A stretch of DNA of 64,000 nucleotides from Clostridia bacterium (GTDB taxonomy: Bacteria > Bacillota > Clostridia > Christensenellales > Borkfalkiaceae): the NCBI GenBank assembly GCA_017625565.1, contig JAGAKN010000022.1, positions 1 to 64,000 on the forward strand, written 5' to 3'. Shown here piece by piece: positions 25,268-32,961 of the stretch (positions within the stretch are counted from its first letter, which is position 1; every line of letters begins with the position of its first letter). A model generated the notes under the pieces. The model saw only the letters and a list, made by a program, of their open reading frames with translations, searched no databases and was not told where the DNA came from. The translations under genes were made by a program, and so were the position numbers.

Positions 25268-25381
25268 GTCTTTTACGGAAAAAAGTTATAATTTTTTTTG
25301 TATTGCAAAATCTTCATTCTTTTCGTTTGTGTGGGGAGAGTGAAAGTGTGTTTTCCGCGCGCGAAATTTGTTGGAATTTTG

Positions 25382-25410
25382 TTGACAAACAAGAAAGGAA
25401 ATGATATAAT
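25382..25410 (+). promoter_or_regulatory. Promoter of DegV gene
   Basis: TTGACA (25382-25387) and TATAAT (25405-25410), both perfect, have a 17-bp spacer. Confidence 0.85.
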
Positions 25411-25447
25411 ACATTCCGTAATGAAAACGAGTAAGGAGAGATCGAGT

Positions 25448-26350
25448 ATGGCTTTGTTTGACGTATCTAGCGATTCGACTTGTGATTTAAAAAAGGATTA
25501 CGTGGAGCAACGGGGGATTTGGTTTGTACCGTTGACGTTCACGCTGGAAAAAGGAGATCAACTCGTGGAAGGGTTGGACGCCTTTTCTTGTGAAAAGGAA
25601 TACGTCGAATTCTACGAGAAAGTCCAAGACGGGTGGTTTCCCCGTACGGCGAAACTCAATTACCAAGCGCATGTGGAGCATTTCACGAAAATGGCGGAAG
25701 CAGGCGTAAAGGAAGTGGTACATTTTACCATTTCTTCGGGTTTGGCGAACACGATCACGATCACGACGCAGGCGGCGGCGGACGTAAAGGCGAAATATCC
25801 CGATTTTACCGTGTACGCAGTAGATCCTTTGACGGCGACGATCGGGCAAGGGCTGTTGGTAGCGCTTGCTGCGGACTGTCGGGATAAGGGCATGACGGCG
25901 AAAGAAACGTACGACTACGTAATGGAACAACGTTTGTATATTCAGCATTGTATTATCCCCAACGATTTATTCTATTTAAAAAAGGGCGGACGCGTATCCA
26001 CTGCTTCGGCGGTATTCGGGACGATGTTGAACATTAAGCCCATGCTTTCCTTTGATTCGGAAGGTAAACTCAAAGTCTTGGAAAAGTGTAAGGGCATGAA
26101 AAAGGCGTTCTTCCGCGTGTTGGATCATATGGCGATCGCGCCGTGCACGGAAGAGAAGATTGCCATTGTCGTGCATACGAACAATCAAAAAGAAGCGGAG
26201 TTTTTGGCGGGCTTAATCGAAGAAAAGACGGGTGTGAAACCTATGATTACGATTATGGGCCCGGTGATCGGCTCGCACGTAGGGCCCGGTTCGGTTTCCT
26301 GCGGATGGTTGTCCGTAAAGACGAGAGACGAATTGTCACAAGCGTTATAA
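25448..26350 (+). CDS. DegV family fatty-acid-binding protein
   Basis: The 300-residue protein has the DegV fold. The N terminus, FDVSSDSTCDLKKDYVEQRGI, is diagnostic, and the fatty-acid pocket residues lie in TISSGLANT and in the SHVGPGS segment near the end. DegV proteins are homologous to FakB, which presents fatty acids to the FakA kinase; no FakA is in the window. AAGGAG 9 nt before 25448 decides the start over a longer upstream frame that overlaps the promoter. The gene has its own promoter. No clear terminator separates it from the cobalamin riboswitch. Confidence 0.9.
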   Translation: MALFDVSSDSTCDLKKDYVEQRGIWFVPLTFTLEKGDQLVEGLDAFSCEKEYVEFYEKVQDGWFPRTAKLNYQAHVEHFTKMAEAGVKEVVHFTISSGLANTITITTQAAADVKAKYPDFTVYAVDPLTATIGQGLLVALAADCRDKGMTAKETYDYVMEQRLYIQHCIIPNDLFYLKKGGRVSTASAVFGTMLNIKPMLSFDSEGKLKVLEKCKGMKKAFFRVLDHMAIAPCTEEKIAIVVHTNNQKEAEFLAGLIEEKTGVKPMITIMGPVIGSHVGPGSVSCGWLSVKTRDELSQAL

Positions 26351-26377
26351 AAAAATCTAAAAATATTCATGGAATAC

Positions 26378-26600
26378 GAACGAGCGGTACGCTTTTTACG
26401 GAAAGCGTTTCATAGGGAAGAGAGAAACTGTCAAAGGGTTGCTCCGCTGCCCCCGCAACCGTAAGAACGTTCGTTTTCGCCCACTGCGAAAGTGGGAAGG
26501 GCGGAAACAGGCGCGATTTCGCGTCGGAACGTTGTAAGCCGGGAGACCTGCCGAGCGTTTGAGAACACCGAAGTTTTCGCGGGGATGCGAAACGGACGCT
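26378..26600 (+). promoter_or_regulatory. Cobalamin riboswitch
   Basis: The conserved core is clear: CATAGGGAA (about 26412), GGGTTGCTCCGCTGCCCCCG, then CAACCGTAAG, and the distal GCCGGGAGACCTGCC box (about 26538-26552). These define an adenosylcobalamin-type aptamer. With the terminator at 26601 it should turn down the downstream lipoprotein and ECF genes when B12 is plentiful. No convincing separate promoter is visible between degV and the aptamer. Confidence 0.92.
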
Positions 26601-26622
26601 ACCGTCGAGCGACGGTTTTTTT
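26601..26622 (+). terminator. Riboswitch terminator
   Basis: ACCGTC (26601-26606), loop GAGC, GACGGT (26611-26616) and a T run. It is the likely expression platform of the cobalamin riboswitch, 62 nt before the lipoprotein start. Confidence 0.8.
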
Positions 26623-26684
26623 CCGTATACGTTTTTCCGCAAAAGCAAGGCTTAAGCGGGATTTTTTTTATTAGGAGATAGTTT

Positions 26685-27068
26685 ATGAAACGTAAAATTT
26701 TTGCTTTTTTCACAGCACTTTTTAGCATAGTATTGCTTGTCGGTTTTACCGCATGCAAGGAGAAAGACCCCGAACCCGTTGTCATTACGGTGGGGGAAAG
26801 CGTTGGCGCGGACACGACTTTGCTAGAGTATATGGATTCGACGGGGATAGATTACGAAATCGACAACGGTATGATAAGCGAGCTTTCAGGGGTAAAGAAT
26901 TCCACGAAGAGTTATTGGATGCTGTATACGACGGATGTAAATAACGCGAACGCGACGTGGGGTACATACGAATACGACGGGGAAACGCTGGGTAGCGCTA
27001 TGTGGGGTGCGGATGTTTTAATCGTAGCGCAAGGGGAAACGTATATTTGGGTGTACCAAACGTTCTAA
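26685..27068 (+). CDS. DUF4430 (transcobalamin-like) lipoprotein
   Basis: The 127-residue protein has a lipoprotein signal with lipobox LVGFTAC, so Cys25 should be lipidated. The mature part is a single DUF4430 domain, whose ending WGADVLIVAQGETYIWVYQTF is typical. DUF4430 resembles the C-terminal domain of transcobalamin and intrinsic factor. Placed directly behind a cobalamin riboswitch and 18 bp before an ECF S component, it is probably a surface corrinoid-binding protein that feeds the transporter. The binding role is inference. AGGAGAT precedes the start. Confidence 0.85.
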   Translation: MKRKIFAFFTALFSIVLLVGFTACKEKDPEPVVITVGESVGADTTLLEYMDSTGIDYEIDNGMISELSGVKNSTKSYWMLYTTDVNNANATWGTYEYDGETLGSAMWGADVLIVAQGETYIWVYQTF

Positions 27069-27086
27069 CCTACGGGCAGGTACGAG

Positions 27087-27653
27087 ATGAACAATGAAAA
27101 CCGACAAAAGAATAGGGGCAGGTACGCAGGGAAAGAATGCGCGTTTATTGCGGTGTTCGTCGCACTTTTGCTCGTGTCGCAAATTTGTTTTTCGGCGATT
27201 CCTGGGCTGGAAGTAGTCACCGCACTCTTTGCGATCTACGCCCTGTCTTTCGGGGTATTCCGTAGCTGTTTGGCAGGAACGGCTTTTTCGTTGTTGCGAC
27301 AATTGATCTTCGGTTTTTTTCCGAGTGTATTGATTTTATATTTAGTCTACTATATTTTGATGGCGATTGTATTCGGGGCGTTGGGAAAACGAGCGTGCGC
27401 CCTTGGGAAAACTTGGATCTTGACGACGGTTCTCGCGTGTGTATGCACGGTTTGTTTTACGCTACTCGACGACGTAATCACGCCTTGGTTTTACGGATTT
27501 TCCGCGGAAGCTACGCAGGCGTATTTCGTTGCGTCGTTGCCGATTATGGCAACGCAAACCGTTTGCGTAGGTGTGTCGACGGCTTTGCTTTTTCCGCCCC
27601 TTTGGCGAGTGTTTCGCTCCCTTTCCCGTTCTCTTTCGACGAAAACTGCGTAA
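27087..27653 (+). CDS. ECF transporter S component, probably cobalamin
   Basis: The 188-residue protein has about six membrane segments and the general form of an energy-coupling-factor S component (ECAFIAVFVALLLVSQICFSAIPGLE..., SFGVFRSCLAGTAFSLLRQLIFGFFPS). The cobalamin riboswitch and DUF4430 lipoprotein upstream indicate a corrinoid substrate. No ATPase or T-component gene is adjacent, so it should share a general ECF module encoded elsewhere. An 11-bp direct repeat, GGGCAGGTACG, occurs before and after the start (27074-27084 and 27116-27126); the ribosome site is weak. Confidence 0.82.
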   Translation: MNNENRQKNRGRYAGKECAFIAVFVALLLVSQICFSAIPGLEVVTALFAIYALSFGVFRSCLAGTAFSLLRQLIFGFFPSVLILYLVYYILMAIVFGALGKRACALGKTWILTTVLACVCTVCFTLLDDVITPWFYGFSAEATQAYFVASLPIMATQTVCVGVSTALLFPPLWRVFRSLSRSLSTKTA

Positions 27654-27690
27654 ACGGGGAATATTTTTCACAAAAATTTGGAAAAACGTA

Positions 27691-27719
27691 TTGACTTTTC
27701 GCGCATTTTACGCTACAAT
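27691..27719 (+). promoter_or_regulatory. Promoter of PH-domain gene
   Basis: TTGACT (27691-27696) and TACAAT (27714-27719) have a 17-bp spacer. Confidence 0.75.
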
Positions 27720-27770
27720 AAACGTACGGTTTTGAATAAAGCACCGAAACAGGCAAGTTAAGGGGGCGTT

Positions 27771-28214
27771 ATGGGAAAATATGTCGAAAAACATTTACAG
27801 CAAAACGAATACGTTGTGGAACGGGCTCGCCGTGACGCGTGGGGGCTTTTCGGTTGGTGGATTTTAGGGATTTTGTTTTGTTGGCTACTGTTTATTCCTT
27901 TGATTAAGGCTATCAAAGAAACGGTAATCTTTTCGAAGACGGAACTCGTATTGACCAACCGTCGGATTATCCGTAAATCGGGGGTATTCCACAGACAAGT
28001 GTTCGAATCCCCTTTGTCGAAAATCCAAGGCGTGTATTTAAACTCTACGTTCCTTGGCAGGGTTTTTAACGTGACGACGATTCGCATCATTACTATGAAC
28101 GGGATTATCGTAGAACGCATCGCCGACGGCGACGATTTCAAGGGCGCGATTCTGGGCGAAACGAACGGTATCGGCGCGTTGGGCGCGTACGTACAAAAAT
28201 CTACAACTGCATAA
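27771..28214 (+). CDS. Bacterial PH-domain membrane protein
   Basis: The 147-residue protein has an N-terminal hydrophobic hairpin (about 27-48) followed by a bacterial pleckstrin-homology domain of the bPH2 type. The diagnostic stretch is ELVLTNRRIIRKSGVF, then SPLSKIQGVYLNSTFLGRVFNVTTIRI. The role of these proteins is poorly defined; they are thought to sit at the membrane in envelope stress or adhesion. An AAGGGGG ribosome site precedes the ATG. The gene is monocistronic, with its own promoter and terminator. Confidence 0.82.
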   Translation: MGKYVEKHLQQNEYVVERARRDAWGLFGWWILGILFCWLLFIPLIKAIKETVIFSKTELVLTNRRIIRKSGVFHRQVFESPLSKIQGVYLNSTFLGRVFNVTTIRIITMNGIIVERIADGDDFKGAILGETNGIGALGAYVQKSTTA

Positions 28215-28221
28215 AAGCAAT

Positions 28222-28254
28222 AAACGGGAGAGACTAAACTGCTCCCGTTTTCAT
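28222..28254 (+). terminator. Terminator after PH-domain gene
   Basis: AAACGGGAG (28222-28230) pairs with CTCCCGTTT (28242-28250), followed by T-rich sequence. Confidence 0.85.
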
Positions 28255-28326
28255 TTTGGAAAAACACACGGGAAAGAATACAAAAAAAAGGGGAAAGAAT
28301 TCCTTGTAAAAATTGCGTTGAAAACC

Positions 28327-28355
28327 TTGCTTTTCCACGTAAAATTTGGTACAAT
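28327..28355 (+). promoter_or_regulatory. Promoter of UDP-sugar pyrophosphorylase gene
   Basis: TTGCTT (28327-28332) and TACAAT (28350-28355) have a 17-bp spacer. Confidence 0.65.
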
Positions 28356-28378
28356 AAAAGAAAAAAAAGGAGCTTGTT

Positions 28379-29608
28379 ATGGATTATCAAAGCGCAAAAG
28401 CGTTGTTGGAAGAAAAAGGGCAATTACAACTTTTAAAATATTACGACGAATTGGACGAAACAGGCAAAAACAACCTGCTTACCGCCATTGAAAATATCAA
28501 TTGGGACTTCGAAGAAGCTTTGAAAAATCCCGTGGATATGAGTGGGAAAGATCGGGATATTCACCCGATTGCGGGGCTCCGTCAAGCGGAAATCCAAAGA
28601 CGCAAAGCGGAATTTGAAACGGTCGGCGTAGAAGCGGTAAAAGCGGGCAAAGTGGCTGCGGTATTGCTTGCAGGCGGTATGGGGACTCGGCTTGGAGTAG
28701 ACGGGCCGAAAGGCGCGTACGATATCGGGATCACCAAGCCTTTGTACATTTTCGAACAACAAATGAAGAACTTGATGGAAGTGACGGAAAAATGTGGGGT
28801 GACTGTCCCTTTATACATTATGACGAGCGATAAAAACCACGCGCAAACGACGGCGTTTTGGAAGGAACACGGGTATTTCGGATATCCTGAAAAAGACGTG
28901 CAATTCTTCAAACAAGATATGGCGCCTGCGGTGGATTACGACGGGAAAATTATCTTGGAAAGAAAGGATACGCCCGCACTTTCTCCCAACGGCAACGGCG
29001 GTTGGTTTGCGTCCTTGAAACGCGCTGGTCTTTGCGAAGATTTGCATAGACGCGGAGTGGAATGGTTGAATATTTACGCGGTAGACAACGTGTTGCAACG
29101 TATTGCCGATCCCGTATTCGTTGGGGCGACGATTGTAAGCGGAGTCAACTGCGGTGCAAAAGTGATTTGTAAAACCGAACCCTACGAAAAGGTGGGCGTT
29201 TTGTGTATGGACGGCGAGCAACCGGATATTATCGAATATTACGAGCTCACGGACGAAATGGCGAATCAACGTGACGAAAACGGGGATTTGGCGTATTGCT
29301 ACGGCGCGATTATGAACTACTTATTCCGCTTGGAAACCTTGGAAGAAATCGTGGACAAGAAAATTCCCGTGCATATCGTCGAAAAGAAGATCGAATGCCT
29401 TTGCGACGACGGCGTGACGAGAAAACCCGAAAAGGAAAACGGAAAGAAGTTTGAAACGCTCGCCGTAGATTTGATTAAACCCATGGGTAGTGTATTGCCG
29501 TTCGAAGTCGTCCGCGAAAAGGAATTTGCGCCGATTAAGAATAAGACGGGCGTGGATAGCGTAGAATCGGCGAGAGAACTCTTGAAAGGCAACGGAGTGA
29601 TTTTGTAA
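28379..29608 (+). CDS. UDP-sugar pyrophosphorylase, UAP1-like
   Basis: The 409-residue protein is a UDPGP-family nucleotidyltransferase, the eukaryote-like type rather than GalU. The nucleotide loop is LLAGGMGTRLGVDGPKG (about 97-113), followed by LYIMTSDKNHAQT and the sugar-site region ALSPNGNGGWF. Family members make UDP-N-acetylhexosamine or UDP-glucose from the sugar 1-phosphate and UTP. The likeness is closest to UAP1-type UDP-N-acetylglucosamine pyrophosphorylases, but substrate is not certain. A small unknown gene overlaps its stop codon. Confidence 0.88.
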   Translation: MDYQSAKALLEEKGQLQLLKYYDELDETGKNNLLTAIENINWDFEEALKNPVDMSGKDRDIHPIAGLRQAEIQRRKAEFETVGVEAVKAGKVAAVLLAGGMGTRLGVDGPKGAYDIGITKPLYIFEQQMKNLMEVTEKCGVTVPLYIMTSDKNHAQTTAFWKEHGYFGYPEKDVQFFKQDMAPAVDYDGKIILERKDTPALSPNGNGGWFASLKRAGLCEDLHRRGVEWLNIYAVDNVLQRIADPVFVGATIVSGVNCGAKVICKTEPYEKVGVLCMDGEQPDIIEYYELTDEMANQRDENGDLAYCYGAIMNYLFRLETLEEIVDKKIPVHIVEKKIECLCDDGVTRKPEKENGKKFETLAVDLIKPMGSVLPFEVVREKEFAPIKNKTGVDSVESARELLKGNGVIL

Positions 29609-29961
29609 TGGCTACGGATTTGGTCGGAAACGTCAAATTACAACGCTTTATCGAGTTGCTTAGCGCGCTCAACCATCAATCGGTAGAGTTTTTAAAATCG
29701 GGGAACACGCAAACGGTGTTTGCTATGAACGATACGCTGGAAGAAATGTATTCCATTCAACGTGACGGAACGGAAGACGCGTATACGGCAATCGACGACG
29801 ATATGCAGGCGATTTGTAAAAATTTCAACGCAGTCATTTTAATGCTGAAGAGCAACGAAACGCAAACGCCTGATCCAGCGACGGGGGAAGCGTTAAAAAA
29901 ATTCGTGCGGAATATCTTCGACGCAACCGTGCGGATTGTATATGCCTACGGTTTGGCGTAA
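29608..29961 (+). CDS. Small unknown protein coupled to UDP-sugar gene
   Basis: I do not recognise this 117-residue protein. It is soluble, probably all-helical (KLQRFIELLSALNHQSVEFL, LKKFVRNIFDATVRIVYAYG), with no cysteine-rich or catalytic motif apart from one Cys. Its ATG overlaps the stop codon of the UDP-sugar pyrophosphorylase gene by one base (TAATG), so translation is probably coupled and the product may act with that enzyme. A terminator follows directly. Confidence 0.65.
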   Translation: MATDLVGNVKLQRFIELLSALNHQSVEFLKSGNTQTVFAMNDTLEEMYSIQRDGTEDAYTAIDDDMQAICKNFNAVILMLKSNETQTPDPATGEALKKFVRNIFDATVRIVYAYGLA

Positions 29962-29985
29962 ATAGCGAATAAACAAAGAGAAAAT

Positions 29986-30008
29986 GGGGCGGTTTCGCCC
30001 CGTTTTTA
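29986..30008 (+). terminator. Terminator after the small unknown gene
   Basis: GGGGCG (29986-29991), loop GTTT, CGCCCC (29996-30001), then GTTTTTAT. The T run touches the end of the convergent DUF4363 gene. Confidence 0.85.
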
Positions 30009-30383
30009 TAATACGTTTTCAATACTAAACCGATAGGATTGCGGTATATTTTCACACATGCCTAATAGGATTTCGATTTTGGGTAGCGCGCTTTTGTAAT
30101 CGCGTACGTATAAATACCCTACGGCTTCGTACAGTTGATAATCGATTTCTAAAATTGCAGTATGTGGCAACCAAATATGCAGGGTGTTTTTCTTATTCTC
30201 CCAAAATTCTTCGGTGGCGAGCCCGTCTTCATACGTGACGTCGCCCGATTCCGTCTTGTCGTAAAGTATGGTTAAGACGTTTTCAAACTCCCGAAAGGTG
30301 TCGTTCACGCGGTTGTTCTCGTAAAACGCTAACCCAAAAATAATCCCCAAAGTGATAAAAATACTTGCAATCGTTTTAATCAT
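30006..30383 (-). CDS. DUF4363-like protein
   Basis: The 125-residue protein has one N-terminal membrane anchor (about 4-20) and a helical extracytoplasmic part. It resembles DUF4363, a family found with DUF421 genes in Clostridia, and lies 9 bp after a DUF421 gene here. The WENKKNTLHIWLPHTAILEID stretch and the repeated-helix layout fit. Function is unknown; the pair may form a membrane complex. Confidence 0.7.
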   Translation of the reverse strand: MIKTIASIFITLGIIFGLAFYENNRVNDTFREFENVLTILYDKTESGDVTYEDGLATEEFWENKKNTLHIWLPHTAILEIDYQLYEAVGYLYVRDYKSALPKIEILLGMCENIPQSYRFSIENVL

Positions 30384-30392
30384 ACGCTACCC

Positions 30393-31076
30393 CTACCAAA
30401 GCGGAACTTTCCAAGCAAGATCTAATACACGGTACTTTTCGCCCTTTTGTTGCATATATAGCTTGCCGTTTCCGTCCACCGTCATCACCAACGTTTTTTT
30501 CAGTTGATATCCCTGCTTTTTCAAAATCTCCCGATAATACCCCAAATCCCTGTCGGTAAGTTCGACGTTTTTTTCGTCGAATTTTCCCTCGTCAATGATG
30601 ACGATCGGCAAGGACGTTTGGAGCGTTTCGTAATCCTTTTTCGGGAGCGCTGAAAACGATCCGCTCGCCTCGTACAAAGCGTACTCTACGGCGTCGAGCG
30701 CAAAAATCCCTTCGGTACGTAAACTCTCGATCAAATCGGATACGTCGAGATTGTTCTTTTTTAACTCCGCGTCGTCGATCCCGTTTTTATTGACGACGAT
30801 GCTTGGTGCTCCGCTAACGACGGCTTTTGCGATCGGGAACTGTAAATCGAGCAAACAGATGATTTGATGCAAAAGATACACGCTTAAAATGGCGACTAGC
30901 CCGTACAAAAGTGGAATGGAATGATCGGCGAGCGGAATACACGCAAGATCGGCGATGATGAGCGTGATGACCAGCTCGTACGGTTGCATTTCCCCGATTT
31001 GGCGCTTGCCCATCAGTCGCATCACACATAGCGTCGCGATAAAAATAATAATCGAGCGGATGAAGATGAGTCCCAT
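30393..31076 (-). CDS. DUF421 (YetF-like) membrane protein
   Basis: The 227-residue protein has three N-terminal membrane segments with the family signature MRLMGKRQIGEMQPYELVITLIIADLACIPL. The cytoplasmic DUF421 domain follows, with GAPSIVVNKNGIDDAELKKNNL and the SLRTEGIFALDAVEYALYEASGSFSAL core. YetF-type proteins are membrane proteins of unknown biochemical role, some linked to spore germination complexes. No good ribosome site precedes the ATG, though the N terminus fits the family. First of a pair with the DUF4363-like gene. Confidence 0.88.
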   Translation of the reverse strand: MGLIFIRSIIIFIATLCVMRLMGKRQIGEMQPYELVITLIIADLACIPLADHSIPLLYGLVAILSVYLLHQIICLLDLQFPIAKAVVSGAPSIVVNKNGIDDAELKKNNLDVSDLIESLRTEGIFALDAVEYALYEASGSFSALPKKDYETLQTSLPIVIIDEGKFDEKNVELTDRDLGYYREILKKQGYQLKKTLVMTVDGNGKLYMQQKGEKYRVLDLAWKVPLW

Positions 31077-31140
31077 ATCGGCAGTTTGGGAAACTCGCGT
31101 AAAAATATGCGAATTTGCGTATTTTTCATCCTTGAAACGC

Positions 31141-31169
31141 TTGCTTTTTATTAGAGAAAGGGGTATAAT
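31141..31169 (+). promoter_or_regulatory. Promoter of THF riboswitch gene
   Basis: TTGCTT (31141-31146) and TATAAT (31164-31169) have a 17-bp spacer, with the start expected near 31176. Confidence 0.75.
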
Positions 31170-31184
31170 ACTCGTAATCGGTAT

Positions 31185-31292
31185 AGAGTAGCCCTTGGCG
31201 CGTCAAGTGCCACCGAACGGGACGTTGTCGGTGGACGAAAGAAATCGAAAAAGACTCGGATTTCTGCGGCGAAAGGGGCGCGTCCGCTACGA
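31185..31292 (+). promoter_or_regulatory. Tetrahydrofolate riboswitch
   Basis: The conserved THF-aptamer blocks are present in order: CGCGTCAAGTG (31200-31210), GAACGGGACGTTG (about 31215-31227) inside the CCACCG/CGGTGG stem, ACGAA, a stem AGAAATC/GATTTCT, then GCGGCGAA and GCGTCCGCTAC (31280-31290). P1 is GTAG (31188-31191) with CTAC (31287-31290). The gene downstream is a folate-type ECF S component, as expected. Confidence 0.88.
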
Positions 31293-31297
31293 AAGAA

Positions 31298-31350
31298 AAA
31301 ACGCTGTGGCGTTTTACAGTTTTGCGGACCTCTCGAAAGGAGGTTTTTTT
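31298..31350 (+). promoter_or_regulatory. THF riboswitch expression platform
   Basis: ACCTCT (31328-31333) pairs with AGGAGGT (31338-31344). This hides the ribosome site and is followed by seven T up to the ATG at 31351, so the same hairpin could stop transcription or block translation. GTCCGC from the aptamer's P1 3' arm (31282-31287) can instead pair with GCGGAC (31324-31329), which overlaps the blocking hairpin. Ligand binding would hold P1 and favour the OFF hairpin. A side hairpin AAAACGC/GCGTTTT lies at 31298-31315. Confidence 0.7.
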
Positions 31351-32061
31351 ATGTCAATTTTTTCCCGTAAGTATTGGTCGGAAGCCACGAAAAATTTCAC
31401 CAAAACGAAAATGCTCGTGTACGCGTCGTTGATTTGTGCGTTGCGGATCGTCGTCAAAGCTTTCCGTATCCCCGTTTTACCGGGTGGATTAACCGTGTCG
31501 TTCGACGGCTACGTCAATGCGTTAGGCTCGCTTGTGTACGGACCTGTCGTCGGGCTTGCGGTGGGTGCGATCAGCGATACGATCGGGGCGATATTGTTCC
31601 CGAGTGGCGCGTACTTTTTCCCGTTTATTTTCGTGGAAATGCTTTCGTCGTTTCTTTTCGGGTTGTTTTTGTGGCGTAGAAAAATTACGACGCATTGGGT
31701 AATTTTGGCGCGGTTTACGGTAAGTTTTTGTTGCAACATCATCTTGACGTCTTTGGTGATGAAATGGATGTACGTGGCGATGGATATCGAAAAGACGTAT
31801 TATTTTATCAATACCGCGCGGATTGTTAAAAATCTCGTTTTATTCCCGTTGGAAGGGGTTTTAATCGCCGTCATTCTCAACGCGTTTATCCCTGCTTTAA
31901 AAAGTTTCCGTTTCGTGGACGAAAGACAGGCGGGGATACGCTTGCAAAAAAAAGACGTGTTGCTGGTAATCTTGCTTTCGGCGCTCGCCGTCGGGGTAGT
32001 ATTGCTCTACGTGTTCGTTTTACAGGACTTTTTAAAAGCGAACAACCTGAAGTTCTGGTAA
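31351..32061 (+). CDS. folT: Folate-family ECF transporter S component
   Basis: The 236-residue protein has about six membrane segments of the folate-type ECF S component. Landmarks are LVYASLICALRIVVKAFRIP and the LGSLVYGPVVGLAVGAISDTIGAILFP stretch typical of FolT. The THF riboswitch immediately upstream supports folate as substrate. ATG 31351 follows AGGAGG directly; a longer open frame starts inside the riboswitch and is rejected. No ECF ATPase or T gene is adjacent, so the energising module is presumably shared with the B12 S component at 27.1 kb. Confidence 0.85.
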   Translation: MSIFSRKYWSEATKNFTKTKMLVYASLICALRIVVKAFRIPVLPGGLTVSFDGYVNALGSLVYGPVVGLAVGAISDTIGAILFPSGAYFFPFIFVEMLSSFLFGLFLWRRKITTHWVILARFTVSFCCNIILTSLVMKWMYVAMDIEKTYYFINTARIVKNLVLFPLEGVLIAVILNAFIPALKSFRFVDERQAGIRLQKKDVLLVILLSALAVGVVLLYVFVLQDFLKANNLKFW

Positions 32062-32090
32062 ACGGAGCGGGAAAGTTTGAAAAAAATACA

Positions 32091-32125
32091 AATCGTTAAG
32101 GCTACCTCCTTGACGATTTTTTTTT
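32091..32125 (+). terminator. Terminator after folT
   Basis: AATCGTTAAGG (32091-32101) pairs with CCTTGACGATT (32108-32118), one G-T pair, then a T run. The 3' arm includes the TTGACG -35 box of the next promoter, a compact overlap. Confidence 0.85.
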
Positions 32126-32138
32126 GTTGTGGTATAAT
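32110..32138 (+). promoter_or_regulatory. Promoter of lgt-pncB-lspA operon
   Basis: TTGACG (32110-32115) and TATAAT (32133-32138) have a 17-bp spacer. The -35 box lies inside the folT terminator. Confidence 0.8.
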
Positions 32139-32160
32139 AAAGAAAAACGTTTGGAGATGT

Positions 32161-32961
32161 ATGTATATGCTACCCGATAAAATTTTCGGACTTTTCTATA
32201 TGTACGGCTTGATGATCGCCATAGGGATTTTGTGCTGTTTCGGCGTCATTTTTTATTACGGCAAGAAAAAGAAGGTGGAAGAGAAATTCTTAGATTTCTT
32301 CTTTTACGCAGTGATCGTTTCGATTGCGCTCGGTTTTATGTCGGCGGCGCTCTTTCAATCGGTATACAATTACATTGAAAACCCCGAAGACGGCTTCCAT
32401 TTCGGTGGCGAAGGTATGACTTTTATCGGCGGTTTGATCGGCGGAGTCGGATGTTTTATGATCATCTACGCGATTTTCAGAAAACGCTATCAAACACGTT
32501 TATATCAAGTGCTTTCGATGGTGCCTTGCGGAATTTTGATCGCGCACGCGTTCGGGCGAATCGGTTGCTTTTTCGCAGGGTGTTGCTACGGCAAGGAGAC
32601 GTCGTCCTTTTTGGGGGTAAAATTCCCCGATTTGCCCAATCCCGTGCATCCGACGCAACTTTACGAAGCGTTGTTCTTATTGTTGCTTTTCGGGATTTGT
32701 TTCTATTTGCTTATGAAAAAGGATTTCAAATACAACATGTCCGTGTATTTGATTGCGTACGGGATTTTCCGTTTTTGCTTGGAGTTTTTGCGTGACGACG
32801 CGCGCGGAAAATTCGTTGCAGGGCTCACCCCGTCGCAATTTTGGTCGATCTTGATGGTTTGCGCGGGCGTAGGGTTGTATTTCCTTGTTCGGTATTTATA
32901 CAAAAAACATACGCCGACGTTTGAAACGGACGACGGAGTGTCACAGGAGATAGAAAAATGA
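32161..32961 (+). CDS. lgt: Prolipoprotein diacylglyceryl transferase
   Basis: Lgt attaches diacylglycerol to the lipobox cysteine of prolipoproteins at the membrane. The protein has about 266 residues and seven membrane segments. The signature reads HAFGRIGCFFAGCCYGKET, where the classical form is HGRIGNFxNGE; the Cys-rich form occurs in many Clostridia. HPTQLYEALFLLLLF fits the family. The start at 32161 is taken for its GGAG (32153-32156); ATG 32167 is an equal alternative, and the longer frame into the promoter is rejected. pncB overlaps its stop (ATGA), and lspA follows. Confidence 0.88.
   Translation: MYMLPDKIFGLFYMYGLMIAIGILCCFGVIFYYGKKKKVEEKFLDFFFYAVIVSIALGFMSAALFQSVYNYIENPEDGFHFGGEGMTFIGGLIGGVGCFMIIYAIFRKRYQTRLYQVLSMVPCGILIAHAFGRIGCFFAGCCYGKETSSFLGVKFPDLPNPVHPTQLYEALFLLLLFGICFYLLMKKDFKYNMSVYLIAYGIFRFCLEFLRDDARGKFVAGLTPSQFWSILMVCAGVGLYFLVRYLYKKHTPTFETDDGVSQEIEK

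Noticed and set aside
31195..31350. Coding start of the folate S component inside the riboswitch
   Set aside because: The aptamer and its platform occupy this stretch; AGGAGG leads to ATG 31351.
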